Assembly: GCA_017303805.1 (NCBI GenBank)
Contig: JAFLBQ010000005.1
Coordinates: forward strand, 62,001-126,000
Source: Cytophagales bacterium
GTDB lineage: Bacteria > Bacteroidota > Bacteroidia > Cytophagales > Cyclobacteriaceae
DNA: 64,000 nucleotides
Reading direction: 5' to 3'
Shown here: positions 33,913-43,901 of the stretch, piece after piece
Numbering within the stretch: the first letter of the stretch is position 1
How the letters are laid out: the number at the start of each line of letters is the position of its first letter
The notes under the pieces: generated by a model
Told to the model about the DNA's origin: nothing
The model's input: the letters and a program-made list of their open reading frames with translations, nothing else
Databases searched by the model: none
Translations under genes and position numbers: made by a program

Positions 33913-36184
33913 CTGCCAGCAGGTTTATCAACGTAGTGATATTGGCCCGGTTTTGCGATGAGTTAATGTTCCGAACAATCCCGTCTTTTTCGCGGGTGGT
34001 GAGCCGCCAGCTTAAAGAAGCACGGGCACTGTTTTGCCGAATGCTGTCCATTTGTTGTAAGATGGGCAAATAGCTTTCGGCCTGGTATTGTAAATCCACG
34101 CGGTGCAAGGGTACTCCCAACCAACTATGGGCCTGGCCTATCAGCAAATCGCTGGTAATGTCCTGAAAGTTTTCAAAGTTATTGTACACACTGCTGATAG
34201 GCTGGGTCATATCATCAATAATTGTTTGGCCGGTTTTGGCTTGTACAGTTCCAAGCTTGGGCGAATCGCGAACCGAAAGAAAAATTACTCCGCTGGTGTT
34301 CTCTTCTACCCAATCGCGAAAGGCGTACAAAAACCTTACGGCATCCGACATACCAAAGTTATCGGAAATGCCGGCATCCATTATTTGAATGGGTGGCTCG
34401 GTGGGCAGCGTGGTGTTGGGTGTGATGTAAGGAAAAGTTGCGCTCATGCGCAAGGCGGATAAAAACCGTAAATCTTCCGCATCCTGATCTTTAAAAAACC
34501 GATGAAAATCAATGCCACTTACTTTGCGTTGGGTATAGCCATGCAGGTTGAGCAACTCGGCATTCATGAATGAAACTGGCTGCGAAGCGATGTAAATTTT
34601 GCGGCCATCGTTTACAACCGTAGGAGTTAAAATTACCATCGGGATACTGCCGCTGCGTTCGTGGGGGGCATACGAAGTAATGGGTCGATCCATCAGTCCT
34701 TCGGTTATCTGGTTGAGTTGATCTTCAAACGTAAAGGCCCGATCGCGCTGGTAGGCTTTGCCGGCATATTCAAACTTGGTAAACCCTACAAACAAATCGT
34801 TGGCAAGTAAACTAAAGATTAGCGGATTAAGGTTGTCGCTGGCAATTTTTTGCCGGTGCACCACAGCATAAGGTTTTATAGGCTCGCCAAGTTTTTCACG
34901 CAGTTTTAGTTCGCGAAAGTAGCTGGCGCCTATCAGGCCACCCGAAGCTCCGGTTATCAGCACGCTGCTTTCAAATAAATTACCATGGGTTAGGCTATCG
35001 GCAGTTTGTAATGCATTCAATGTCCATAACGAGGCGCGCTTGCCACCGCCACTGGCACACAGAAAAACCATTTTGGGTTTCGTAGCAAATTTTTTCCGCC
35101 AGTTGCTAAGCTGTTCAATTACCGCCTGGCGGTCGGTTTCCATATTCGTGCTGTCTATCTGGTGTTGCAAGGTTGCAACCGAATACTCTACAGGCAGCAC
35201 ACCATAATCTAACCCAAAGGCTTCGTATTTGCGCGAAAAGAAGTTTTCGCCAACCAGGTGGTTTAGCAGTAAGAATAATATCAAACTGGTTGTTGCCGAC
35301 CAGCCGCCAAACCAATACGAAAAGGCGCCACTCAGCATTACAAAAATGGTAAGGAAGATCATAAAACTACAGGCGGCCGGTATTTGAAACAGTGGGTAGT
35401 CTTTGAATATGCCCAGCAACAATACCATTACCAGAATAAAGAGCTCTATTACTACCAGGTTAAAATGGTTTTGGTCGAACACCTGCAAGATGGTACCCTT
35501 ATCGTAAAACGAATTTTGTTCTACTTGCTGCACGCGCAAGTGGGCATCGAGGTAGTAATCTACCCGAACTTGCTTTTTGCGAACGATATCCAGCTTTTTC
35601 ATGGCGCTGGCCCGTGTTACCTTTACGCGCTGCTTAATCTGCTCATCAATGCGGCATACTACATATTTAAAAATGTCTTTGTTGGTAAAGCGGAAGTAGA
35701 GCGAAAAGAAAAGCGTCATTACGGCATAGCCTGTAAATAACCCGGCCAGTTGCTTGAACAAACCGAAATTTGTAGAGTATTCGTTGTTAACCTGAAAGGC
35801 AATAATCTGGTACACGTACGTTACCAGAAAGATAACGGGTATAATGGAGTTGTTAACTGTAAATTTTTTGAAGGGGTTGGGCAAGGTGCCCACAAACGAA
35901 AACCGATGGCCATCAGAAATATAACCGGTAATATGAAAGGCCATACTAAAGCCTGCGGTTAACAGGCCCATCATAAAAAAACTGGTAAACCCCACTTTGT
36001 TCAGGTACTCGGGGTCTAAGAATAAATATGGAATGCCCAGGTATTTACCAAAGGTGCCGGTAACCATGGCAAACAGAATAATCCAGCAGAGCAGGAGTAC
36101 GTGGTTGCGCCTGAGGTTGTTCAGCAGCAATTGTACAGGAAAAGAGTAGAAAAGTTTAGGTATAAAAAAATAGAGTCTGCGCAT
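33905..36184 (-). CDS. Membrane patatin-like phospholipase
   Basis: A 759-residue protein. The N-terminal half has about eight hydrophobic helices (within about 20-325). The C-terminal half is a patatin-type hydrolase: an oxyanion stretch CASGGGKRA, the nucleophile elbow GASGG with Ser414, and the dyad Asp in MDAGISDNFG. Patatins cut acyl chains from glycerophospholipids. The fusion to an inner-membrane domain is longer than the single-domain bacterial enzymes. The gene's end overlaps the start of the sensor kinase, so the two proteins are made together. Confidence 0.87.
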   Translation of the reverse strand: MRRLYFFIPKLFYSFPVQLLLNNLRRNHVLLLCWIILFAMVTGTFGKYLGIPYLFLDPEYLNKVGFTSFFMMGLLTAGFSMAFHITGYISDGHRFSFVGTLPNPFKKFTVNNSIIPVIFLVTYVYQIIAFQVNNEYSTNFGLFKQLAGLFTGYAVMTLFFSLYFRFTNKDIFKYVVCRIDEQIKQRVKVTRASAMKKLDIVRKKQVRVDYYLDAHLRVQQVEQNSFYDKGTILQVFDQNHFNLVVIELFILVMVLLLGIFKDYPLFQIPAACSFMIFLTIFVMLSGAFSYWFGGWSATTSLILFLLLNHLVGENFFSRKYEAFGLDYGVLPVEYSVATLQHQIDSTNMETDRQAVIEQLSNWRKKFATKPKMVFLCASGGGKRASLWTLNALQTADSLTHGNLFESSVLITGASGGLIGASYFRELKLREKLGEPIKPYAVVHRQKIASDNLNPLIFSLLANDLFVGFTKFEYAGKAYQRDRAFTFEDQLNQITEGLMDRPITSYAPHERSGSIPMVILTPTVVNDGRKIYIASQPVSFMNAELLNLHGYTQRKVSGIDFHRFFKDQDAEDLRFLSALRMSATFPYITPNTTLPTEPPIQIMDAGISDNFGMSDAVRFLYAFRDWVEENTSGVIFLSVRDSPKLGTVQAKTGQTIIDDMTQPISSVYNNFENFQDITSDLLIGQAHSWLGVPLHRVDLQYQAESYLPILQQMDSIRQNSARASLSWRLTTREKDGIVRNINSSQNRANITTLINLLAVE

Positions 36185-36285
36185 GTGAGGTTAATTGTTC
36201 AAGTTATGAAAGTTTGGGCCATCTTCAAAAGCTATGTTCAATCGATCAAATTTTGTAAATAGTAACCTTAAACTGCTCAACATTT

Positions 36286-39200
36286 TTGAATAAACCATTT
36301 GCTATCTACCGGTCTTCGGCAGGTTCGGGAAAAACCCGCACGCTGGCCAGGCAATACCTTACACTGGCGTTGCGCTTTCGGGCCGATTACTTCAAACACA
36401 TACTGGCGGTAACGTTCACCAACAAGTCCACGCAGGAAATGAAAGATCGCATCCTGGCGTACCTGAATGATTTTTCGAACGACCGATCTGAAGACCTGGC
36501 GCAGGAACTTCAAAAGGAGTTGGGGTTGGATACACTTACTTTTAAAGAGCGTGCGCAGGAAATACGCAGCGAAATCCTGCACAAGTACTCGCAGTTTTCC
36601 ATTAGCACCATCGATGCTTTTTTTCAACGGGTTATCCGGGCGTTTACACGCGAAGCCGGTCTTGCCGGTGATTACCGGCTTGAAGTGGAACATGACGAAG
36701 TGGTGGACGAGGTGATCAACAACCTGATGGAAGAGTTAGGATCGAACGATCAGCTTACCCAATGGATAATTGATTTTGCCGGCAAAAATCTGGAAGAAGA
36801 CAAAGCCTGGGATGTGCGACCCGGCTTGCGCGAATTTGTTAAGGAAATCTTTAAGGAGGAATTCAGACTGATCGAAATCGAAGTGGATGAGGCTACCCAA
36901 AAGCCCAACTTTTTTACCCATCTGAAACAAGAGTTAGCCAAGCCGCGAAATCAATTTCTGAATTTTATAAGACCCCGTGCCCGGGAGGCCATGCAAGCCA
37001 TTCACGAGCAAGGCCTTAAAGTAACCGATTTTAAATACGTAACGAGTGGAAGCTTATACACACACCTTTCAAAATTGAGTGTATTAAAAAATGTGCGGGA
37101 TTATCCGGAAAGCAAGAGAGCCGAAAGTGAATTTACGGTACCCAAGAGCGTAGGAAACGAGAAATCGCTCCGCAGAAATGAGGTGCTGGCTTTAGCAGAG
37201 CAAAAGTTGGTGCCGCTACTGAAAGAGCTTAATAAATTCAGTAAAGAAAATAAAGAACATGCGGTTAGTGCCGAGGCTGTGCTCACTAACTTCTATGCAT
37301 TCGGTTTGATTGCCGATATCTCGCGTAAGCTCAAAGAATACAAGCAAGAGAACAACATGATGCTGCTCTCCGATGCGCCTTATTTCTTAAACTCGGTGAT
37401 TGGCGAAAGCGATACTCCCTTTGTTTATGAGAAAGTAGGCTCGTTCTATAAAAACTTTCTCATCGATGAGTTTCAGGATACCTCGGGGTTGCAATGGAAA
37501 AACTTTAAGCCACTCATTATTAATAGTCTCGATTCGGGTAACAACAGTACTATTGTGGGCGATGTAAAGCAGGCTATATACCGGTGGCGCTCGGGCGATT
37601 TGTCGCTGCTTCAAAAGGAGATAGGCAAAGAGATTGGCGAACACCGCACGGATTATTTTACACTGGATAAAAATTATCGCAGCAGCCGGCAGATTGTTTC
37701 TTTTAACAATGCGGTGTTTCAATCGGCCGCCCAGTTGGTGGCAAAAGAAACGGGCTCGGCTCTTGCCACTGAAGTATATAGCGATGTAGCCCAGACGAGT
37801 GAAAAATCTGCTGCGGGTTTTGTAGAGCTTTCGTTTCTGGCTGGCGATGAAGAAGAAAAGTGGAATGAACAGGCATTGGAGCGACTGCCGGGGTACCTGG
37901 AGCGATTGCAAAGTTTAGGTGTTAAGTTAAGAGACGTTGCTATTCTGGTACGGTATAATTTCGAAGGTCAGCGCATTGTAGCCCACTTAATGGATTACAA
38001 ATACTCAGCGCAAGCCAAAGCGCAGTTTCGATACGATGTGGTTTCCAACGAATCGCTTCAGTTAGATGGTGCCGGATCAGTTAACTTTTTGATTGCGGCC
38101 CTGTGCTATTTACATAACCCCGATAATGCCATTGCACGGGCACAATTGGCATTTGAATACGCACGCCTAACCAACACGGCAGCTGATTTGAACCAGGTGT
38201 TTATGGTTAGTAATCAGGCAATCTTCGAGAGCAATTTGCCCGAAAGTTTTACCCGCCAAAAATCAGCACTAAAAAAACTTCCGCTCTTTGAACTTACCGA
38301 AACCCTGATTGAACTCTTTAGTTTAGGCAATGTGCCGGGCGAGTTAGAATACCTGCAAACTTTTCAAAATGAAGTCCTCACGTTTTCAAGTCGCGAGCGA
38401 AACGATATTGGTGCTTTTCTGGAATGGTGGGATGACATCGGGCGAAAAAAATCAGTGCAGGTATCTGGCGATTTGGAGGCGGCACAAATAATTACTATCC
38501 ATAAAGCAAAGGGGTTGCAATTTAAATATGTAATCATTCCCTTTTGCTCGTGGGAGTTGGATCATGGCAGTAAACGCCCGTTGCTGTGGGTAAAAGCTGC
38601 GCAACAACCTTTTGAGCAGGCCGGCTACTTACCAATATCGTATTCCAGCATGTTGAACGATTCTCATTTTGCTGAATATTATCGCGAAGAGCGCGTCCGG
38701 TGTTATCTCGATAATCTCAATTTGTTGTATGTGGCACTTACCCGTGCCAAGCATGGATTGATTGTTACTGCACCATTTTCTAAAGAAAATAAAAAATTAG
38801 GTACAGTGGGTAATCTGTTACATAATGTAATCAGGCAGCCCGAGTTTGCAGCAGCCTGGAATGAAAAAGAAAAAATTTGGAAATCGGGTGCCTGGACTAC
38901 CAGCGATGAAATTGAATCGGAATCAATGCCTTCGCTTTCGTTAAAAAAGTATGCGGCCGGCTCGTGGCGCAATAAGTTGGTAATACGCCATCATGCGGCC
39001 GGGCATTTTAGAGAACAGGAAAGTGATACCACCATCCGCATAAAATACGGAATACACCTGCACACGATTTTCTCGCGGATTCGGTATCGCGATGAATTGG
39101 ATGAAACATTTAATGAGCTACAGCACAACGGCATTATGAATGAGCAGGAGAAGCCGATTATCCGCGGTTTGGTAGATGAACTTTTTGCCAACAGCACCAT

Positions 39201-39516
39201 AGCTGCGTGGTTCGATAAATCGTGGGTGGTGCGCACGGAAGTACCGGTGCTGTTACCCGGTGGCGAAGAAAGTCGGATCGATCGGTTGATGATTAAAGAC
39301 AAGCAAGCCGTTGTAGTTGATTTTAAAACCGGGCTGGCAACTAAAAGCGATTTGCAACAAGTAAATGGCTACCTCGACACCTTGCGTAAAATGAATTTTG
39401 AGGAAGTGAGCGGCTACTTGCTTTACATCCGAACGGGCGAAGTGGTTCCGGTGCCACCCGGTAAGCCAACCCGCTCCGCACAGCAAAACAAGAATCAATT
39501 GGGTTTAGATTTTTAG
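36286..39516 (+). CDS. UvrD/AddA-like helicase-nuclease
   Basis: A 1076-residue protein of the AddA/RecB class. Walker A is SSAGSGKTRTL with Lys16 and Thr17; further helicase motifs include LAVTFTNKSTQEMKDRI, FLIDEFQDT and IVGDVKQAIYRWR, and LYVALTRAKHGL near the end. The C terminus (about 925-1070) is a RecB-type nuclease: RIDRLM, VVDFKTG and QVNGYL give the Asp-x(n)-Asp-x-Lys site. The start is TTG at 36286; no in-frame ATG is available upstream before a stop. It ends one base before the next gene, forming an AddAB-like pair for resecting double-strand breaks. Confidence 0.9.
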   Translation: MNKPFAIYRSSAGSGKTRTLARQYLTLALRFRADYFKHILAVTFTNKSTQEMKDRILAYLNDFSNDRSEDLAQELQKELGLDTLTFKERAQEIRSEILHKYSQFSISTIDAFFQRVIRAFTREAGLAGDYRLEVEHDEVVDEVINNLMEELGSNDQLTQWIIDFAGKNLEEDKAWDVRPGLREFVKEIFKEEFRLIEIEVDEATQKPNFFTHLKQELAKPRNQFLNFIRPRAREAMQAIHEQGLKVTDFKYVTSGSLYTHLSKLSVLKNVRDYPESKRAESEFTVPKSVGNEKSLRRNEVLALAEQKLVPLLKELNKFSKENKEHAVSAEAVLTNFYAFGLIADISRKLKEYKQENNMMLLSDAPYFLNSVIGESDTPFVYEKVGSFYKNFLIDEFQDTSGLQWKNFKPLIINSLDSGNNSTIVGDVKQAIYRWRSGDLSLLQKEIGKEIGEHRTDYFTLDKNYRSSRQIVSFNNAVFQSAAQLVAKETGSALATEVYSDVAQTSEKSAAGFVELSFLAGDEEEKWNEQALERLPGYLERLQSLGVKLRDVAILVRYNFEGQRIVAHLMDYKYSAQAKAQFRYDVVSNESLQLDGAGSVNFLIAALCYLHNPDNAIARAQLAFEYARLTNTAADLNQVFMVSNQAIFESNLPESFTRQKSALKKLPLFELTETLIELFSLGNVPGELEYLQTFQNEVLTFSSRERNDIGAFLEWWDDIGRKKSVQVSGDLEAAQIITIHKAKGLQFKYVIIPFCSWELDHGSKRPLLWVKAAQQPFEQAGYLPISYSSMLNDSHFAEYYREERVRCYLDNLNLLYVALTRAKHGLIVTAPFSKENKKLGTVGNLLHNVIRQPEFAAAWNEKEKIWKSGAWTTSDEIESESMPSLSLKKYAAGSWRNKLVIRHHAAGHFREQESDTTIRIKYGIHLHTIFSRIRYRDELDETFNELQHNGIMNEQEKPIIRGLVDELFANSTIAAWFDKSWVVRTEVPVLLPGGEESRIDRLMIKDKQAVVVDFKTGLATKSDLQQVNGYLDTLRKMNFEEVSGYLLYIRTGEVVPVPPGKPTRSAQQNKNQLGLDF

Positions 39517-39517
39517 A

Positions 39518-42364
39518 ATGGAATCATTTTTAAAAGAGCTTGCACGGAAAATAAGCATTGAGCCACAGTTCGAGCAATTGACTTTTATTTTCCCTAACCG
39601 CAGGGCGGCACTCTATTTTCGCAAACACCTGGCCGAGGTAATTTCCAAGCCGGTTTTTGCACCGCAGTTGCTAACCATCGAAGATTTTATTGCTTCTTTT
39701 TCGAACTACCAGATTCCGGATAAACTTGAGCTGGTGCACCGGCTGCACGGTGTTTATAATGAAGTGATGCGAGCGCATACCGAGCCGTTCGACCGGTTTT
39801 ACTTCTGGGGCGAAATGTTGCTCCGCGATTTTAATGAGATAGATAAGTACCTGGTGAATGCCGGCCAACTGTTTCGCGACTTGCGCAATCAGAAAGAACT
39901 GGATGCCAGCTTTGATTACCTCACCGAAGCTCAGAAAAAATTCCTGCTCGATTTCTGGAATGAGTTTGATGAGCATATTACTGAAAACAAAAAGCAGTTT
40001 ATCGGCATGTGGGGTAAATTGTTTGCGCTTTACGAAGCCTACCGGCAGCAGTTGCAGCAGGCACAACTTGCCTACGAAGGGTTACTGCATCGCGAAGTAG
40101 CCGAAAACATTGGTTCATTAGCTGCTAACCGATTTGTACCTGCTCAGTTACGGTTTGTGGGATTTAATGCGTTAACCAAAGCCGAAGAAAAAATTCTCTG
40201 TCATTTTGTGGGCCGCGGGAGCCAGATGATTTGGGATGGCGATGAATATTACGTTAACAACAAAGCGCAGGAAGCCGGGGAGTTTTTTAGGGAGTACCAG
40301 CAACATGAAATTTTAAAACAGACCTTTACCCAAAATTTTCCTTCTAATTTCAGAAGTACCAAGTCGATAAAAGTTTTTGGTGCAGCGCAACCCATTGGAC
40401 AAGCCAAGCTACTGGGGCAAATGTTGCAGGAAGAGTTAGGCAAGGGCTTGCAACCGGAAGATACATTGATCGTGCTGCCTGATGAAAAACTGTTAATGCC
40501 GGTTCTGTACGGGTTGCCGCCACAAATTGAAAAACTGAATGTAACGATGGGCTACTCGCTGGGCAACACGTCTTTTTTTAATTTGATAGAGTTGCTGGTA
40601 GAATTGCAGCTCGGTAAGCGCAAAGAATATTTTAACCATCGCCCGGTGTTATCGCTTCTGGCACACCCCTACGTAATAGCTGCCGATGCTGCGCTTGCCA
40701 ATACAAGACGCAAAGAAATACAAAAAGGAAATTGGGTGCAGATACCAGCGAACTACCTGGCGAGTGCAGCCCCCTTGCACCGGATTATTTTTGGGGCGAT
40801 GCCCGAGGGATTGTTGCCATATCTTCAACGTGTAGTGCGCGAAGTGGGTTCCCTCGAGTCGATACTGGATCTGGACCGGGAGTTTGCGTTTCAGTTTATC
40901 AAGCTATTGAATCGTGTGCAGGATCTTACCGGAGTTCAAACAGCCGATGCGGGCGATCGCAAGGAGTTTGTAAAATCGATGCGCTCCTTTTTACGGCTAT
41001 TGCGGCAACTGGCTCGGGCCGAAAAAATTCCCTTTAGTGGCGAGCCATTGAAAGGGTTACAGATTATGGGTGTATTGGAAACCCGTAACCTCGATTACAA
41101 AAATGTGTTTGTGCTTTCGCTGAATGAAGGTGCGTTTCCTTCGTTTGGCGGAAAAGGATCGTACATCCCTTTTAATATCCGCAAAGCGTATGCCCTGCCA
41201 ACCACCGAACATCAGGACGCTATGTATGCTTATCTGTTTTATCGGATGTTGCAGCGGGCAGAAAATATTTTTCTGTTTTACAATACAGAGACCGATCAAT
41301 TAGGGCAGGGCGAAAAGAGCCGGTATCTGCAACAATTAATTTTTGAAAGCGGGCTGAAGCTAGAGTCGCAGGTGCTGCATAATCCGGTTATGCCGTTGGC
41401 AATAGAGCCAATCGTAATTCCTAAAACCAGAGAAGTGCAGGAAGCCATAATGAAACTCAACGAAGGCAATACGTACTTCAAGGGTATTTCGCCCTCGGCT
41501 CTAGCTACTTATCTCGATTGCCGGTTGCGTTTTTATTTTAAACACGTGGCTCGCATAAAAGAACCCGATGAGGTAGAAGATGAATTGGGTGCGCGCGAGC
41601 TGGGTAACTTTTTGCACAAGGTGATGGAAAAGTTTTATAAGAACCTGGCGCAGCGCAAGCGCAGCAAACAAGTTGAAGCCGGAGATTTTGCAGATGCCTT
41701 GCCGGCTATCGACAAATTGATGGACGAGGTATTTGCGGCCACCTATAACATGGAACCCGGCAAAAAGGTGGAGTACGAAGGGCAAAGTGTAATCATTCAA
41801 CAGTTGGTTCGAAATTTTGCATCGCGCATTCTGGATTATGATAAAGAGCTGGCTCCGTTTAGTATGGAAGCTGTGGAAGCCGATGGACTTTTGCATCGCG
41901 TAAAAATTAGTCATGCCCCGGGCTATGCCGTGTTGGGTGGTAAGATAGATCGGGTGGATCGCAAAGAAAATGTAGTGCGCATTGTAGATTACAAAACGGG
42001 TAGCGACAAACTCGATTTTCCGAGTGTGGCTTCCTTGTTCAATCGCAACGACAAGAAACGTGTTAAGGCAGTGTTTCAAACGCTATTGTACGGATTTTTA
42101 TACCAGACCAACTTTCCACTCAAAGCGAACGACCAGATGGTAACCGGAATTATGAACCGCGAGCTACTATTTGGAAACGCTGAGTTTGGATTAACCCTCA
42201 ATAAGCAACCGGTGTACAACGTACTTCCGTTAATGCCGGAGTTCAGTACACATTTAACAGCATTGCTCGAAGAAATTTTTAATCCGGAAGTTTCGTTTGA
42301 CCAGACACAAGATGTAGTGGCGTGCAAGTTTTGCCCTTATAAGAGCATTTGTTATCGCAATTAA
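39518..42364 (+). CDS. AddB-like PD-(D/E)XK nuclease with Fe-S cluster motif
   Basis: A 948-residue partner of the upstream helicase. The N-terminal part begins LTFIFPNRRAALYFRKHL, the AddB-type start without a working Walker A. The C-terminal nuclease shows GGKIDRVDR and IVDYKTG. Four cysteines, C668 (YLDC) and C936, C939 and C945 (CKFCPYKSIC), are spaced like the Fe-S cluster of AddB, which closes the nuclease domain. The gene begins one base after the AddA-like stop, so the pair is co-translated. Such complexes process DNA ends for RecA loading. Confidence 0.88.
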   Translation: MESFLKELARKISIEPQFEQLTFIFPNRRAALYFRKHLAEVISKPVFAPQLLTIEDFIASFSNYQIPDKLELVHRLHGVYNEVMRAHTEPFDRFYFWGEMLLRDFNEIDKYLVNAGQLFRDLRNQKELDASFDYLTEAQKKFLLDFWNEFDEHITENKKQFIGMWGKLFALYEAYRQQLQQAQLAYEGLLHREVAENIGSLAANRFVPAQLRFVGFNALTKAEEKILCHFVGRGSQMIWDGDEYYVNNKAQEAGEFFREYQQHEILKQTFTQNFPSNFRSTKSIKVFGAAQPIGQAKLLGQMLQEELGKGLQPEDTLIVLPDEKLLMPVLYGLPPQIEKLNVTMGYSLGNTSFFNLIELLVELQLGKRKEYFNHRPVLSLLAHPYVIAADAALANTRRKEIQKGNWVQIPANYLASAAPLHRIIFGAMPEGLLPYLQRVVREVGSLESILDLDREFAFQFIKLLNRVQDLTGVQTADAGDRKEFVKSMRSFLRLLRQLARAEKIPFSGEPLKGLQIMGVLETRNLDYKNVFVLSLNEGAFPSFGGKGSYIPFNIRKAYALPTTEHQDAMYAYLFYRMLQRAENIFLFYNTETDQLGQGEKSRYLQQLIFESGLKLESQVLHNPVMPLAIEPIVIPKTREVQEAIMKLNEGNTYFKGISPSALATYLDCRLRFYFKHVARIKEPDEVEDELGARELGNFLHKVMEKFYKNLAQRKRSKQVEAGDFADALPAIDKLMDEVFAATYNMEPGKKVEYEGQSVIIQQLVRNFASRILDYDKELAPFSMEAVEADGLLHRVKISHAPGYAVLGGKIDRVDRKENVVRIVDYKTGSDKLDFPSVASLFNRNDKKRVKAVFQTLLYGFLYQTNFPLKANDQMVTGIMNRELLFGNAEFGLTLNKQPVYNVLPLMPEFSTHLTALLEEIFNPEVSFDQTQDVVACKFCPYKSICYRN

Positions 42365-42405
42365 TTTTTAAGGCGTTGAGCATCCCGTAAGGCGTGGCGA
42401 TTTTC

Positions 42406-43020
42406 TCAGGTGTTTTTAAACTTACGCGAAAGCGCTACCGTACCGAAACCCAGCAGCACGTATGCAATCAATAAGATAAAACTGTTGCGTAAGACTATCG
42501 GATACCCGAAACTGGTTACATCAATAAAAGGATAGGGGTAGCTGTGTACAATCAGGCCCCGCACTAAAGCATATATAAAATAGACGAACGGGTAAATCAA
42601 CCAGGTAAAGCAATACGTGTATGAAAGTTTTGCCTTATCGGCAAAGACCAACCAATAGCTACAATAAATGGCAGGTATGGCATAGTGCAACAACACGTCA
42701 GCCACATATTGAAGCCCGGTTGGCGACCAGATGTGCGCCAGTAAAAAATGATAAGCCACACCAACCACCAGAATGTAAATAAAAGTGCCGGCCTGCACGG
42801 CCGGACTCTTAAAAAAAGAAAGTGTATCGGCAAATACCAGCGCTGCAAAGCAAAGCGTAACCAGGATATTACTCCAGATCGTCATGTAGCTGAAAAATCG
42901 CCACACTTCGCCTGCTACGCTTTGATGTTCTGCTATTGCGCGGTCTATAATCAAATAGAGTTGTAAGCAAAGGGCAAAACTGCCGATGAGTAAGCCGGTT
43001 GTGGTGATGAGGCGTTTCAC
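42406..43020 (-). CDS. Pr6Pr family six-pass membrane protein
   Basis: A 204-residue hydrophobic protein with six predicted helices. The family pattern is visible in FFSYMTIWSNILVTLCF near residue 43 and in HYAIPAIYCSYWLVF, YPFVYFIYALVRG and SYPYPFIDV further on. Pr6Pr proteins are widespread in bacteria but of unknown function. It is a single gene convergent with the AddB-like gene. Confidence 0.85.
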   Translation of the reverse strand: MKRLITTTGLLIGSFALCLQLYLIIDRAIAEHQSVAGEVWRFFSYMTIWSNILVTLCFAALVFADTLSFFKSPAVQAGTFIYILVVGVAYHFLLAHIWSPTGLQYVADVLLHYAIPAIYCSYWLVFADKAKLSYTYCFTWLIYPFVYFIYALVRGLIVHSYPYPFIDVTSFGYPIVLRNSFILLIAYVLLGFGTVALSRKFKNT

Positions 43021-43132
43021 GTTAAGTTTAACCTTTTTAAAATTGTCCGGACCAAAAAGTACTGTTGCCGTTTTATTGCAACAGCATCAGAAAGTTATAA
43101 ATTTTTTTGAGTTCCATGAAGATGCAAAAGAA

Positions 43133-43160
43133 AGCCCGGCCTTCGTACGAAGGCCGGGCT
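43133..43160. terminator. Perfect 28-base palindrome, YceI terminator
   Basis: AGCCCGGCCT-TCGTACGA-AGGCCGGGCT is fully self-complementary. It lies 25 bases after the YceI stop and, on the minus strand, is followed by TTTCTTTT, so it should end that transcript. Confidence 0.8.
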
Positions 43161-43185
43161 ACACAAAATCGTGGGCATAATTGAA

Positions 43186-43728
43186 TCAACCTTTTGCCAA
43201 CTCTGCGTTGATATGAATTCTAACTTCATCGCTTACTACCACTCCACCTGCTTCGGTTACTGCACTCCAATTCAACCCAAAATCTTTGCGATTAATTTTT
43301 CCATTAATTTCAAAGCCGGCTTTGGTATTGCCCCATGGGTCAACCATTGTACCGCCATACGTGGCTCCAAATACTACTGCTTTAGAAGTGCCACGAATGG
43401 TTAAGTTACCTTGCAACGTATAGTCGTTGCCCGAAACTTTTTTTAATGAACCGGTAAAGTCTAAGGTGGGATATTGATCGGCAGCAAAAAAATCGGCCGA
43501 CTTCAAATGGCCATCGCGGTCGGCTTGGTTCGTATCAATGCTGTTTACATCAAGGCTAAATGATGCGTTTGCACCATCAAAATCTTCGTTGGTGCTTTCT
43601 ACGCTGCCGCTAAATTTTTTGAAGAAGCCGGTTACAGTGCTGATCACCAGGTGCTTTACTTTAAATTGTACTTCGGTGTGGGTAGGGTCTATACCCCATT
43701 TCGTTGCTGTTAAGGTTGCAGTTTCCAT
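43186..43728 (-). CDS. YceI-like lipocalin-fold protein (no signal peptide)
   Basis: A 180-residue YceI protein: WGIDPTHTEVQFKVKHL at the start, ATFSLDVNSIDTNQADRDGHLKSADFF-type region in the middle (read as ANASFSLDVNSIDTNQADRD), and VSDEVRIHINAEL near the end. The fold is a lipocalin that binds polyisoprenoids in known members. Unlike E. coli YceI, no signal peptide is seen, so this one should stay in the cytoplasm. An exact TACCTTTG promoter box lies about 60 bases upstream. It is a single gene with its own terminator. Confidence 0.92.
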   Translation of the reverse strand: METATLTATKWGIDPTHTEVQFKVKHLVISTVTGFFKKFSGSVESTNEDFDGANASFSLDVNSIDTNQADRDGHLKSADFFAADQYPTLDFTGSLKKVSGNDYTLQGNLTIRGTSKAVVFGATYGGTMVDPWGNTKAGFEINGKINRKDFGLNWSAVTEAGGVVVSDEVRIHINAELAKG

Positions 43729-43786
43729 AATCTTAATTGTTTTTAGTTGCTTTCTTATACCAGCATTTTCTGGCCGGTTTGCATAG

Positions 43787-43794
43787 CAAAGGTA
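43787..43794 (-). promoter_or_regulatory. Likely -7 promoter box of YceI gene
   Basis: On the minus strand the sequence is TACCTTTG, an exact TAnnTTTG box, about 60 bases upstream of the YceI ATG. No strong TTTG at the -33 spacing is seen. Confidence 0.5.
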
Positions 43795-43901
43795 GATTGA
43801 CCTGCTGGGCTAGCGGCTTGAACCAGGTTAAGAAGTAAAGGAAAGTGGCTTGAACCAGATTAAGAAATTGCTGAAGCGGATCCGGAACTTTGTGCTGTTT
43901 G

